Shown here piece by piece: positions 35,338-44,796 of a DNA stretch of 64,000 bases; positions within the stretch are counted from its first letter, which is position 1, and each line of letters begins with the position of its first letter. Made by a program: the position numbers and the translations under genes. The notes under the pieces were generated by a model. That model worked only from the letters and a program-made list of their open reading frames with translations. It searched no databases and had not been told where the DNA came from. The DNA is from Paracoccus nototheniae (GTDB lineage: Bacteria > Pseudomonadota > Alphaproteobacteria > Rhodobacterales > Rhodobacteraceae), in the NCBI RefSeq assembly GCF_004335005.1, contig NZ_RQRT01000011.1:1-64000 (forward strand). Direction: 5' to 3'.

Positions 35338-36615
35338 TCAGCGGACCATCATCGCGCGCAAAAGCGCCTCTTTGGCGGGAAAGACCAGCCGGGCGTCCTG
35401 CCGGGCCAGAACGCCGTCCCGGGCGGCCTGTCGCAGTCTTTGCGCCGGGGCGGGATTGTCGATGGCCCAGACCAGCGCCTCGGCCACCTCGGCTGTGTCA
35501 TCCATATCGACGATCAGGCCGTTTTCCATATCCTCGATCTGCTCGTGAACGGGGGCGGTGTTCGATCCGACGACCAGACAGCCCATCGCCAGCGCCTCGG
35601 TCAGCGACCACGAGGTGACGAAGGGCTCGGTGAAATAGACATGGGCGGTGGAGGCTTGCAGCGTTGCGATATATTCCGCCCGCGGCCGCATGACGTTCAC
35701 ATGGATGCGGCGGTGGTCCAGATCCAGCTGATCCGTCATCCGCAGCCACCAGCTGTCCCCGGCAGGCAGCCGGGCGCCATAGGACACGCTGTCATTGGCC
35801 AGAATGACCGCATGAACGTCATCGCGCTGCCGTTGCAGATGCTCGACGGCGCGCAGGAACTGGGGAAAGCCGCGCAGGGGTTCCATCCCGCGCGTGGCAT
35901 AGGTCACAACCGGCTGGACTGCGGGAAGACTGACCCAATCGAAATTGATCCGCGCTCTGGGGCCGGGGCAATGCTGGTCGCAATCGACGCCATCGGGCAG
36001 GATCGTGATTCGGTCCCGCAGCGCGGGGGGAAAGCGGCTGGCCTGAAAGGCGGTCGGGCACCAATGCGCATCGGCCAGATCGAATTCCGCCGCGATCGGC
36101 AGGTTTCGCATGCGATCCGCGATCAGCGTCCGCGCATCCGAGGGGCGCTCGGCCCGGCCCTTGTCCCAGTTCCGGTCGGTGTAATACCATTCATGATAGG
36201 CGACATAGCGGCAATCGGGCCAGACCAGCTTGACCCCCAGCCCGACGCCCCAGCCCACATGCGCCATCACGATGTCGGGCATATAGCCTTCGCCGTGGCG
36301 CATCTGATACATCAGCTCTGTCGCCCCACGGCAATTCTGGGCCGCATGATCAAGGATATGGCGGAAATCCTGGGTGGGCAGTGTCGCCTCGCGTCGGCGA
36401 AAGCGGCGGATGCGGCAGCCATCCGCGGTCTCGGCGCCGTCCAGACCGCCATGGGCGAAGGTGACGTCCCAGCCCCGGGCCGCCAGCCATGTGCCCAGAA
36501 ACTGGAACTGCCCCGGCCCGGTCTGATGCAGGAACAGGATCCGTGGACCTGTGCGCGGCGTCGCGGGGACCGTGCCGGCGTGCGGCCTGTCGGGGGCAGC
36601 GGTGGGGTCGGTCAT
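35338..36615 (-). CDS. GT4-family glycosyltransferase
   Basis: A 425-residue GT-B-fold retaining glycosyltransferase. The N-terminal domain opens with ILFLHQTGPGQF, and the C-terminal nucleotide-sugar domain has the family-4 E-x7-E signature in WSLTEALAMGCLVVGSNTAPVHE. A GLIVDMDD segment follows. No membrane segment is evident. The ATG at 36615 overlaps the stop of the upstream pseudo-deformylase gene (ATGA). It is the last gene of the PKS operon, so it probably glycosylates the PKS-derived product. Sugar and acceptor are unknown. Confidence 0.85.
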   Translation of the reverse strand: MTDPTAAPDRPHAGTVPATPRTGPRILFLHQTGPGQFQFLGTWLAARGWDVTFAHGGLDGAETADGCRIRRFRRREATLPTQDFRHILDHAAQNCRGATELMYQMRHGEGYMPDIVMAHVGWGVGLGVKLVWPDCRYVAYHEWYYTDRNWDKGRAERPSDARTLIADRMRNLPIAAEFDLADAHWCPTAFQASRFPPALRDRITILPDGVDCDQHCPGPRARINFDWVSLPAVQPVVTYATRGMEPLRGFPQFLRAVEHLQRQRDDVHAVILANDSVSYGARLPAGDSWWLRMTDQLDLDHRRIHVNVMRPRAEYIATLQASTAHVYFTEPFVTSWSLTEALAMGCLVVGSNTAPVHEQIEDMENGLIVDMDDTAEVAEALVWAIDNPAPAQRLRQAARDGVLARQDARLVFPAKEALLRAMMVR

Positions 36616-37877
36616 GGCGCGCGCCGTTCGCCCGATTTGGTGAGGATCCGCCAGCCCCCGGTCGCCGGCTGGACCAGCCCGGGGCGGCCGAGTTGGTTTG
36701 AAAGTCGCAGGGCGCGGGCATGGGCCGCGGGCAGATCAGGTCTAGACCTGAAGGCGAGATAGAGGGTTCCGGCCTGCCGCTCATCGATCACATGGACAGA
36801 CGGAAAAACGGCCTGCAGCAAATCCTCGATCATGGCCGAGGCCGAGGCGCAGCAGATGACAGCGATGCCGCCATTTCCGTTCAGGCGACGGGCCTGCTGG
36901 CGCATCAGGGCGGCAGCCTCCGGGCCCTCCAGCCAGTCATCCGCGCCGTCCATCACGATCGCGTCCATCTTCGGGTCCGGACCGTCGGGCAGGGGGGGCG
37001 GATCGCGCAGGGCTGTGACGCGACAAGCCGCGCTCAGCTGCATTCGCTCCATCGCGCGCTGCGGCCAGCCGCTGGCGGGATGGTGCAGGGTAATCCCGGG
37101 CAGAATCGTCAGCAGGGAAACGGCCAGCGCGGCGCGGTGGCGCGACAGGATCATGACCTGGCGCAGGGCTGGGGCGGTGAACAGGATCCCCAAGCAGCGC
37201 CGGTCCGTCGCGTCGATTGGCAGGGCCGGATCACCGGCATCCAGCAGGGCCACCGGCTGGCCCGCATCACCGCGGATCTGCACCTGCCGCCTGTCCAGCG
37301 CCACCAGTGGTGTATCCGCAGGGATGCCGGGATCGCCCTGCCAGGGGGCCAGATGCAGGGCGCGGTTCACCGCCTCAGCGCGTGCGCGCAGCGCGGGATC
37401 GCTGCTGGCCACCCACGCGCGATGGAAGGGCGTGATCCAGTCGAACCCGGCGCGATTGTCCAGCAGATCCAGCGCCTGCTGGGCCAGAACGGCCATCCTC
37501 CCCTCTAGCAGCTCGTGGACCGGCAGGCCCGTGGGGTGGGTTCCGGTCAGTGTGACCTGTCTTGCGCGCCAGACATGGCGGCGGATCGGGCCGGTCAGGG
37601 GGGATGTTTCGGCCCGGTTCAGGGCGAAGTCTCCGGCAGCCGGAATGGCGGGGTTCAAGACATGGATCACCTCGGCGCCCCGGCGCAGCGCAAGGCAGCG
37701 CACCGGCAGGCCGATTGCCGGGGCCGCGATCAACCCATCGCCGGTTGCAGCCAACAGATCGTCCAGAATTTGCATGGCGGCGCGGGTGGCCATGTCATCG
37801 GCCCGCGCCTCGGCCATGCGCATGCCAAGGCGCGGGTCGGTGAAGCTGAGGATGCGATGCGCGGGCATCCGGGTCAT
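36612..37877 (-). CDS. Degenerate peptide-deformylase-like / methyltransferase-like fusion
   Basis: A 421-residue protein I cannot assign to a known enzyme. Residues about 5-150 align with peptide deformylase, but every catalytic motif is lost. Motif I GLAAPQIG reads LIAAPAIG (49-56). The EGCLS region reads AETSP (89-93). HEIDHLDG reads QALDLLDN (134-141), so both His ligands and the Glu are gone. Residues about 225-380 resemble a methyltransferase or spermidine-synthase-like Rossmann fold (DAIVMDGAD at 305-313, then NGNGGIAVI at 333-341) without a clear GxGxG. It is coupled by 4-nt overlaps to both the PKS and the glycosyltransferase genes. Confidence 0.7.
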   Translation of the reverse strand: MTRMPAHRILSFTDPRLGMRMAEARADDMATRAAMQILDDLLAATGDGLIAAPAIGLPVRCLALRRGAEVIHVLNPAIPAAGDFALNRAETSPLTGPIRRHVWRARQVTLTGTHPTGLPVHELLEGRMAVLAQQALDLLDNRAGFDWITPFHRAWVASSDPALRARAEAVNRALHLAPWQGDPGIPADTPLVALDRRQVQIRGDAGQPVALLDAGDPALPIDATDRRCLGILFTAPALRQVMILSRHRAALAVSLLTILPGITLHHPASGWPQRAMERMQLSAACRVTALRDPPPLPDGPDPKMDAIVMDGADDWLEGPEAAALMRQQARRLNGNGGIAVICCASASAMIEDLLQAVFPSVHVIDERQAGTLYLAFRSRPDLPAAHARALRLSNQLGRPGLVQPATGGWRILTKSGERRAP

Positions 37878-40800
37878 GGCGCCCCATCCGGGGGTGGCGC
37901 GCCCGCCGCCGCGTCATGAAGGGTCCGGTCGACCAGGACGGCGGCCAACCGGGCCGCGGTCAGATCCTCGGTCACCGGCAGGCTGGCCATCGACAGGCCA
38001 AGGCGGCGCTCGATCTCCAGCCGCAATTCCATCGCCATCAGCGAATCGATGCCATAGCGGTTGAAGGGGCGGTGCGGGTCGAACTGATCGGGCGGCAGGC
38101 GCATGATGCCCGACAGGATCTCGCGCAGCTGAGCCTCGACCAGCGCCAGCGCGGCGGGCCAATCCATCTGCCGCAGCCGGTCGGCCAGATGGCCGTCGGC
38201 CTGCGCGCCCACCGCATCCTCGGGGACCAGCGACCCGAACATCGCGCTGCCAAGACCGGGCAGGACCGGGGCCAGCCGCGCCCATCGCAGCGGCGCCAGA
38301 ACATGATCGCCCGGATGCGGATCGCGCAGGGCGGCGCCCAGTTCGGCCAGCAGATCGGCGCTGGTCATCAGGCCCATCCCCTCTATCCGCGACAGCTGCA
38401 GGGACAGGGCGGCGTTGCGGGTCAGATAGCCCGCATCGCTGACCGCACCCCAACCCAGACTGCGCACCGGATAGCCCTCGTCGCGCAATTGCCGGGCCAG
38501 CGCAGTGATGGCGCTGTTGGCGGCCGAATAGCTGACCTGCCCCGGATTTCCCAGACAGGCCGCGACCGAGGAAAAGAAGATGACCTGATCGGGGGCCAGA
38601 CGTCCCTGACGCAACAGCCCGGCCAGCCCCTGCGCCACAGCCAGCTTGGCGTCCAGCACCTGTCGTGCCTCGACCGGGTCCAGATCCTTGATCAGCCGGT
38701 CGCGCAGCACCATTGCGGCATGGATCACGCCACCGATCCGCTGTCCTTTGGTGGCCAGCCTGTCCAGAAACGCCCCCATCGCGTCGAGGTCGGTCGCATC
38801 CACCGCATGCAGGGTCAGTCCCGATCCAAGCGCCTCGCGGGCCCATCTCCCAGGGGCGCCGGCGCCGGGCCGGATTTCACCGCTGCGCGACAGCAGATGG
38901 ATATCCAAGGCACCCTGCGCCAGCAGCCAGCGCGCGACCTGCAGGCCCAGACCGCCGGTGCCGCCGATGATGATCCAGACATCGCGCAGCAGTGGGCCGG
39001 GGCGGGGGGTGCGCGGTTTGGATGGGCGGATCACGATCTTGCCGGTATGGCGGGCGGCCAGCATGTGGCGAAACGCGTCTTCCGTCATGTCGCCCGGAAA
39101 GGGGGTGACGGGGATCGCCCGCAGATGGCCTGCCGCAAAGCCCGCGCGGATCGCGGTCAGACTTGCGGCGATTCGGTCGGGATCGGCGGCCAGACGCTGG
39201 TCCAGATCCATCCCGAAATAGGTCAGGTTGCGGGCAAAGGGGCGCAGATCCATCTGCGTGCCTTCAAGATAATCGCGCTTGCCCAGTTCTACGAAGCGCC
39301 CGAACGGCGCCAGACAATCGACCGAGCGTTGCATCGCCTCGCCCGACAGGCTGTTCAGGACCACATCGACCCCGCGCCCGTCCGTGGCGGCCATGACATC
39401 GGGCAGAAAAGTCAGATTGCGGCTGTCAAAGGCCTCTGCCGCCCCCATGGCGCAGGCGATGGCGCGCTTTTCGGGCGTTCCGGTGGTGGTCAGCACCCGC
39501 GCGCCGATCATCCGGGCGATCTGGATCGCGGCCATGCCCACACCGCCCGCACCGCCATGGATCAGCACGGTTTCCCCGGCCCGCAGCATCGCCAGATGGC
39601 ACAAGGCCTCATAGGCGGTGACGAAAGCCACCGGCAGGCCCGCCGCCGCCACCGGATCAACCCCCGAAGGAATGGCCGACACCGAGGCCGCAGGCACGAT
39701 CAGCCGCGTCGCAAAGGCCTGCGCCGCAAAGCCCATCACCGCCGTGCCGGGCGCCAGAGCGCAGCCCGGACCCGCGCGCCGCACATGACCTGCATATTCC
39801 ATGCCCATCCCCGCGCCCGAGGCCCCGGCATCCAGAATGCGTTCGGACAGCAGCCCGCGCGCCGACATCACGTCGCGAAAGTTGAGGCCGGTCGCCGCAA
39901 CCTCGATCTCGACCTCGCCCGCGCGGGGGCTGCGGCGGGGCAGGGGGCGCCAGACAAGACTGTCCAGCCGCCCCAAATCGCGCTGCGCCAGTTGCAGCGC
40001 CATGGCCGGGTCGGGGCGCGGGCTGCGCGCCTGCATCCGGTCGGCCCACAGACCCGAGGGCGTGCAATGGGCGGCGCTTTCCCCTTGGGTCGCGGCGATC
40101 AGCCGAGCCAGCGCGGGCGCATCCGGGGCAGGACCGGTCAGGGTCAGCAGGCGGATGACGCCCGCGCCCGCCTCATTCGCCGCCGTGACGATGATCGAGC
40201 GCAGACCCTCGGCCAGGATGGTGAAATCCGCATCCGCCTGCGGGTCGGCAGCGATCAGCACGAGGGGCGGGCCGGGTTGCGTCAGGTGTTTTCGGATCGC
40301 CATCATCGCATGGACCAGCGTTGCGGCCAAAGATGCGCCGGGCCGGTGCGCCAGAGCGATGACCCGGTGCGACGGCGTGCCGCCGCCCTCGCAAGCCAGA
40401 AGCGCCGCCCGCAGGTCGTCAGGCAGGTCGTCGGACAGATCGCGACCCTGCAGAACCGGCAGGGTGGGCGTCCCATGGGCGGGTTGCGCCGGGCGGCGCC
40501 ACAGCGACAGATTCAGCGCCAGCCCGTCTGCATCCAGATTGCCGATGCGCTCGTCATTCCCGGTCGACAGCACCAGCGCCAGACCGCCGGGGGCCAGCGC
40601 GCTGTGCAGCGGTGCCTTATCCGGCTGCGCTCCGACGATCAGCGCCAGATCGCTGCCACCCGGCATCGGGTGGGCGGTGACCAGCGGCATCAGATCGGGC
40701 GGCAGGATTTGCACCAGCAGGCTGCGCCCGGCCTCGGACGGGGGGGCTATGCGCAAACCGTCCAGTCGGTCGTCATCGGCCAGCCTGCGCAGCAGCGCCA

Positions 40801-43800
40801 GATCGGGCAGTCCGACGATCAGCAGGTTGCAGCGCTGATCACGGGGCCAGCGCCGCAGAAGATCCTGCAGCAGATCGCCCGCCCGCGCCCAAAGCCGCCT
40901 GTGCACCAGTCCATGCAGCGCCGTGTCGCGCGGATCGCCCCCCGCGCCCGCGATCATCGCGGCGCGCAGGTCATCGGCCAGATCGGGGCACAGATGCAGC
41001 GCTGCTGACACCGCCTCGCCGACATCGCCGCCCGAGGTGACGGCCCTTTGCACCGCCCGCAAGGCCTGACCCAACGGGTCCGGGACGGGCGCGTCCCCCG
41101 GTGCAAGCCGCGCGAGCAGGCGGGCGGGATCGGCCAGATCGCGGGGCAGGGTCACGGGTTGATCCGCCAATCGCAGCCGCACCCGGCGCCCGATCAGGCG
41201 CATCGGCGCGATCCGCGTGGCGGCGTCCAGACGGGTCATGGTGAATTCGGCATCCTCGATCAACGCCACGGCATCGCCCTGCGCGTCGAACAGCGCGATC
41301 CGGGCCAGCAGCGACCGGCGTCGCCACAGCGTGACCGTGACCTGCGCCTGCGCCGGCGCGATGGCGGGGCGGAACAGCTGCACATGGCCCAACCGGGTGG
41401 GCAGCAGCGTCGCGCCGTCGCCCATCAGCGCGGCCAGATCGTGCGAGGCGGGGGTCTTGTCGCTGAGCAGCGCCTGTGCAATGTCGGCCAGCCCGTGAAA
41501 GGCGGCGTCCAACGCGGTCGGGTCCAGCAGGAAGGGCCGGGGTGGCATGGCAGGCTCCAGCGCCACCCTGACCGCGCCGCCGCGCAGGCGGTGCAACGAC
41601 GCCATGCGCCGGAAGGCGGGGCCATAATCCAGACCGCGCGCACCCAGCAGATCATAGAGCGTATCGACATCGCCCGCCCTGCCGCCGCCGCCGGTCAGGC
41701 GGGGGATGGGCAAGGCCGCGCCGCGTCGCACCATCCCCCGCGCCAGCAGCGTCCAACCCGCGCGGGTCAGCCGGGGGCGCATCTGCAGCGTGACGGCGCC
41801 CGTGTCGGGATCGATACGGGTCTGCAGGTGCAGCCCCTCGCCTTCGACCACGGCGGGGGCCAGGATGTCGAAATGCACCAGCTGCAGGGGCTGGTCGGGC
41901 CACAGGGCAGCAGCGGCGCCAAGCGCCAGCTCGGCCAGCACGGCGCCTGCCAGAACGATCTGACCGCCGACCTTGTGATCGGCCAGCCATGCAGGTTGCG
42001 TGGGGGTGACGTCGGTCACCCACAGCATGCCGTCGCCCTCGGCCCGGCGCCCGGCCAGCGGACGCGGCCCATCCTCGCCCCAGGCATCGACGCCATCGGG
42101 GCTGAGGCGGCTAAGATGATCCCGTTCGTCCCAAGGATAGGCGGGCAGATCCGGATCGGGGCCGCGCCGCGCGCCAGCCAGCGCCTCGGTCCGGACCGGC
42201 ACGCCCGCGACCCATGCCCGGGCGATCTGTTGCCCTGCGGGGCCCGCCACGGGCCGTTCTGGCAGAAGGTGATCCAGCGAGACGCCGCCATAGCGGGCGA
42301 TGTCGCGGATATTGGCCGCAAAGACCGGCACGGGCGACAGCTCGACCAGATGACAGGGGCCCTCCTGGGCCAGCCCGGTGACCGCATCGGCGAACCGAAC
42401 CGGGTCGCGGGCATTGCGCCACAGATAATCCAGGCCCGCATCGCCGGGCCGCATCATCCGGCCAAGCGCCGCCGCCCCGACCGGCATCCGGGGCGGATCG
42501 AACCGCAGCCCGGCCAGATCGGCCATGAAGCGGTCATGCAGCGGCTGGACCAGCGGCGAGTGATAGGGGATCTGGACCTTGAGCCGGATCAGAGGCAATC
42601 GCTTGCCACCGACCGTGACCCGTGCCAGCCGGGCAAGCGCCGCCTCGGGTCCGGCGACGGTGACGGATCGGGGGCTGTTGATCGCCGCGATGGCCAGATC
42701 CGGCATGTCCAGCCCGGCAATGGCGCGGGCCACATCGGCGGCGGCAGCGGCCACGACCGCCATGCCGCCCTGTCCGCGCAACCCCTCGAACGCTTCGGAG
42801 CGGGTGACGATGATCCGCGCCGCCGCGTCCAGATCAAAGCAGCCCGCGACATGCAGGGCCGCGATCTCTCCCACCGAATGGCCGATGACGGCGGTGCAAT
42901 CCAGCCCGGCCTGCAGCAGGCTGCGCGCCTGCGCGACCTGATAGCCGAACAGCAGCGGCTGCGCGACCAGCGGCCGGGCCAGCCGAGTCTCAAGATCGGG
43001 GGCATGCATCAGCGCCACCAGACCGGGCTGGCCCTGCCGCGCCATCGCCTGCGCGACCTCGTCAAAGCTGGCACGAAACACCGGATCGTCGCGATATTCG
43101 GCGATGCCCATGCCCGGCACCTGCGCGCCATTGCCCGGAAAGGCCAGCACACCCCGCGCCTGGCGCAGTCGCGCCACGCCGCGCAGCCCGGCCTCGGGAT
43201 CGCGAAGCGTCGCGCAGATATCGCCGTCCAGCGGCAGGGCCAGACGGTGCGGCAGCGCCATCCGCGTCGCCGACGCCGCCACCAGCGCCGCGCGCGTCTG
43301 CGGGTCGGCACCCTGCAGGCGGTCGGACCATGCGGCGGCCAGACGCTGCAGCGACCCCTCGGACGCAGCCGAGATCAGCAGCCACGGGGTGGCGGGCGGC
43401 GCGGGCAGGGTGACCGCATGCAGGGAGGGGCGCGGGGCCGCACCCTCGGCGACGATCGCCGCGACATTGGTGCCCCCAAAGCCGAAAGAGTTCAGCCCCG
43501 CCACCAGCCGCCCGTCGCCAAGCGGCAGCAGAGCGGTGTTGACGCGCAGGTTCAGCGCCTCGAAATCGATCCTGGGGTTGGGCTGGCGGAAATGCAGCGA
43601 GGCGGGCAGGGTCCGGTGTTCCAGCGTCAGCAGCGTCTTGGCCAGCCCCACCAGCCCCGCCGCCGGTTCCGCATGGCCGAAATTGGTCTTGGCCGAGCCG
43701 ATGGGCAGCGGATCGCGGCGCAGCTGGCCAATCGCCTGCCCGATGGCCCGGGCCTCGACCGGGTCGCCGACCTGCGTGCCGGTGCCATGCGCCTCGTAAA

Positions 43801-44743
43801 AGGCCAGATCGTCGGGGTCGATGCCGCTTTGCGCCAGCACCCGGTCCAGCAGTTCTTCCTGACGCAGCGCCGAGGGCACGGTCAGGGTCGAGGCCGCGCC
43901 GTCGGTATTCACCCCCGTCGCCAGCAGCCGTGCGCGCCGTCGCGCCATCAGCCGGTCGGCCATGTCGGGCCGCTGCAGGACCAGCGCCACACAGGCCTCG
44001 GACCGGACATAGCCGTCGGCCGCCGCATCGAAGGTCCGGCACAGGCCCGTGGGCGACATCATCCGCGCCTGCGAGAAACCCACGAACCCGCCCGGCGCCA
44101 GCAGCACATGCACGCCACCGACGATGGCCGTGTCGACCTGACCGGTGCGGATCGCCTCGGACGCGTGATGCAGCGCGTAAAGCGACGAAGCGCAGGCCGC
44201 ATCCAGCACATAGCTGGGTCCGCCGAAATCGAAGAAGGCCGAGACCCGGTTGGCGATGATGCACAGCGTATTGCCAAGCGAAAAGCTGGAGCCCGACCGC
44301 GCCACATCGGCGTTGTAGATCAGCATATTCTCGACCAGCGAGGCGCCGACAAAGACGCCGGTGCGCGGTCCCGCCAGATCGCGGGGCGACAGGCCCGCAT
44401 CCTCGATCGCCTCCCACACGGCTTGCAGCATCAGACGCTGCTGCGGGTCGATATCGGCGGCCTCGCGCGGGCTGATGCCAAAGAAATTGGCATCAAAGCG
44501 GTGAACCCCGTCGATCTGCCCCGAGGCCAGCGAATAGGCCTTGCCGCGACGGTTCTGATAGGGGTCCAGAAACAGCGCCGGATCGAAATTCTGTGTCCGC
44601 AACTGGCCGATGGTGCAGCGCCCGTCGCGCAGCACCTGCCACATCTGCTCGGGCCCCCGCGCCCCCGCAACCCGACAGCTGAGCCCGCAGATGACCGGGC
44701 TGTCGCTGTCAGGCAGGGATGCCTGCATCGGGAATTGGGACAT
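37874..44743 (-). CDS. Type I fully reducing polyketide synthase (KS-AT-DH-ER-KR-ACP)
   Basis: A 2,289-residue single-module PKS. The KS (about 15-430) has active Cys184 in AACASS, His319 in EAHGTGT and His357 in NFGHAE. The AT (about 530-840) has Ser623 in GHSVGE. The DH has His923 in ADHKVGG and Asp1079 in PTALDAAF. A spacer (about 1180-1580) resembles a degenerate methyltransferase plus structural KR. The ER (about 1590-1910) has GGAGGVG near 1730, and the KR (about 1920-2120) has GGTGGLG near 1927 and Tyr2072 in VSYSAAN. The ACP attachment site is Ser2234 in GIDSL. No thioesterase is present. The ATG at 44743 is preferred; a TTG at 44800 overlapping the GNAT stop is possible. Confidence 0.92.
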   Translation of the reverse strand: MSQFPMQASLPDSDSPVICGLSCRVAGARGPEQMWQVLRDGRCTIGQLRTQNFDPALFLDPYQNRRGKAYSLASGQIDGVHRFDANFFGISPREAADIDPQQRLMLQAVWEAIEDAGLSPRDLAGPRTGVFVGASLVENMLIYNADVARSGSSFSLGNTLCIIANRVSAFFDFGGPSYVLDAACASSLYALHHASEAIRTGQVDTAIVGGVHVLLAPGGFVGFSQARMMSPTGLCRTFDAAADGYVRSEACVALVLQRPDMADRLMARRRARLLATGVNTDGAASTLTVPSALRQEELLDRVLAQSGIDPDDLAFYEAHGTGTQVGDPVEARAIGQAIGQLRRDPLPIGSAKTNFGHAEPAAGLVGLAKTLLTLEHRTLPASLHFRQPNPRIDFEALNLRVNTALLPLGDGRLVAGLNSFGFGGTNVAAIVAEGAAPRPSLHAVTLPAPPATPWLLISAASEGSLQRLAAAWSDRLQGADPQTRAALVAASATRMALPHRLALPLDGDICATLRDPEAGLRGVARLRQARGVLAFPGNGAQVPGMGIAEYRDDPVFRASFDEVAQAMARQGQPGLVALMHAPDLETRLARPLVAQPLLFGYQVAQARSLLQAGLDCTAVIGHSVGEIAALHVAGCFDLDAAARIIVTRSEAFEGLRGQGGMAVVAAAAADVARAIAGLDMPDLAIAAINSPRSVTVAGPEAALARLARVTVGGKRLPLIRLKVQIPYHSPLVQPLHDRFMADLAGLRFDPPRMPVGAAALGRMMRPGDAGLDYLWRNARDPVRFADAVTGLAQEGPCHLVELSPVPVFAANIRDIARYGGVSLDHLLPERPVAGPAGQQIARAWVAGVPVRTEALAGARRGPDPDLPAYPWDERDHLSRLSPDGVDAWGEDGPRPLAGRRAEGDGMLWVTDVTPTQPAWLADHKVGGQIVLAGAVLAELALGAAAALWPDQPLQLVHFDILAPAVVEGEGLHLQTRIDPDTGAVTLQMRPRLTRAGWTLLARGMVRRGAALPIPRLTGGGGRAGDVDTLYDLLGARGLDYGPAFRRMASLHRLRGGAVRVALEPAMPPRPFLLDPTALDAAFHGLADIAQALLSDKTPASHDLAALMGDGATLLPTRLGHVQLFRPAIAPAQAQVTVTLWRRRSLLARIALFDAQGDAVALIEDAEFTMTRLDAATRIAPMRLIGRRVRLRLADQPVTLPRDLADPARLLARLAPGDAPVPDPLGQALRAVQRAVTSGGDVGEAVSAALHLCPDLADDLRAAMIAGAGGDPRDTALHGLVHRRLWARAGDLLQDLLRRWPRDQRCNLLIVGLPDLALLRRLADDDRLDGLRIAPPSEAGRSLLVQILPPDLMPLVTAHPMPGGSDLALIVGAQPDKAPLHSALAPGGLALVLSTGNDERIGNLDADGLALNLSLWRRPAQPAHGTPTLPVLQGRDLSDDLPDDLRAALLACEGGGTPSHRVIALAHRPGASLAATLVHAMMAIRKHLTQPGPPLVLIAADPQADADFTILAEGLRSIIVTAANEAGAGVIRLLTLTGPAPDAPALARLIAATQGESAAHCTPSGLWADRMQARSPRPDPAMALQLAQRDLGRLDSLVWRPLPRRSPRAGEVEIEVAATGLNFRDVMSARGLLSERILDAGASGAGMGMEYAGHVRRAGPGCALAPGTAVMGFAAQAFATRLIVPAASVSAIPSGVDPVAAAGLPVAFVTAYEALCHLAMLRAGETVLIHGGAGGVGMAAIQIARMIGARVLTTTGTPEKRAIACAMGAAEAFDSRNLTFLPDVMAATDGRGVDVVLNSLSGEAMQRSVDCLAPFGRFVELGKRDYLEGTQMDLRPFARNLTYFGMDLDQRLAADPDRIAASLTAIRAGFAAGHLRAIPVTPFPGDMTEDAFRHMLAARHTGKIVIRPSKPRTPRPGPLLRDVWIIIGGTGGLGLQVARWLLAQGALDIHLLSRSGEIRPGAGAPGRWAREALGSGLTLHAVDATDLDAMGAFLDRLATKGQRIGGVIHAAMVLRDRLIKDLDPVEARQVLDAKLAVAQGLAGLLRQGRLAPDQVIFFSSVAACLGNPGQVSYSAANSAITALARQLRDEGYPVRSLGWGAVSDAGYLTRNAALSLQLSRIEGMGLMTSADLLAELGAALRDPHPGDHVLAPLRWARLAPVLPGLGSAMFGSLVPEDAVGAQADGHLADRLRQMDWPAALALVEAQLREILSGIMRLPPDQFDPHRPFNRYGIDSLMAMELRLEIERRLGLSMASLPVTEDLTAARLAAVLVDRTLHDAAAGAPPPDGAP

Positions 44744-44796
44744 GGCGATCTTTCGGGGGGCTGGGCGTCGGAAGGGTTGCGGCAGGCCAGCCGGGG

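Noticed and set aside
37874..44743. Polyunsaturated fatty acid synthase (PfaA-like) identity for the PKS
   Set aside because: There is a single carrier domain rather than tandem ACPs, an embedded ER and DH, and no PfaB-D partners nearby.
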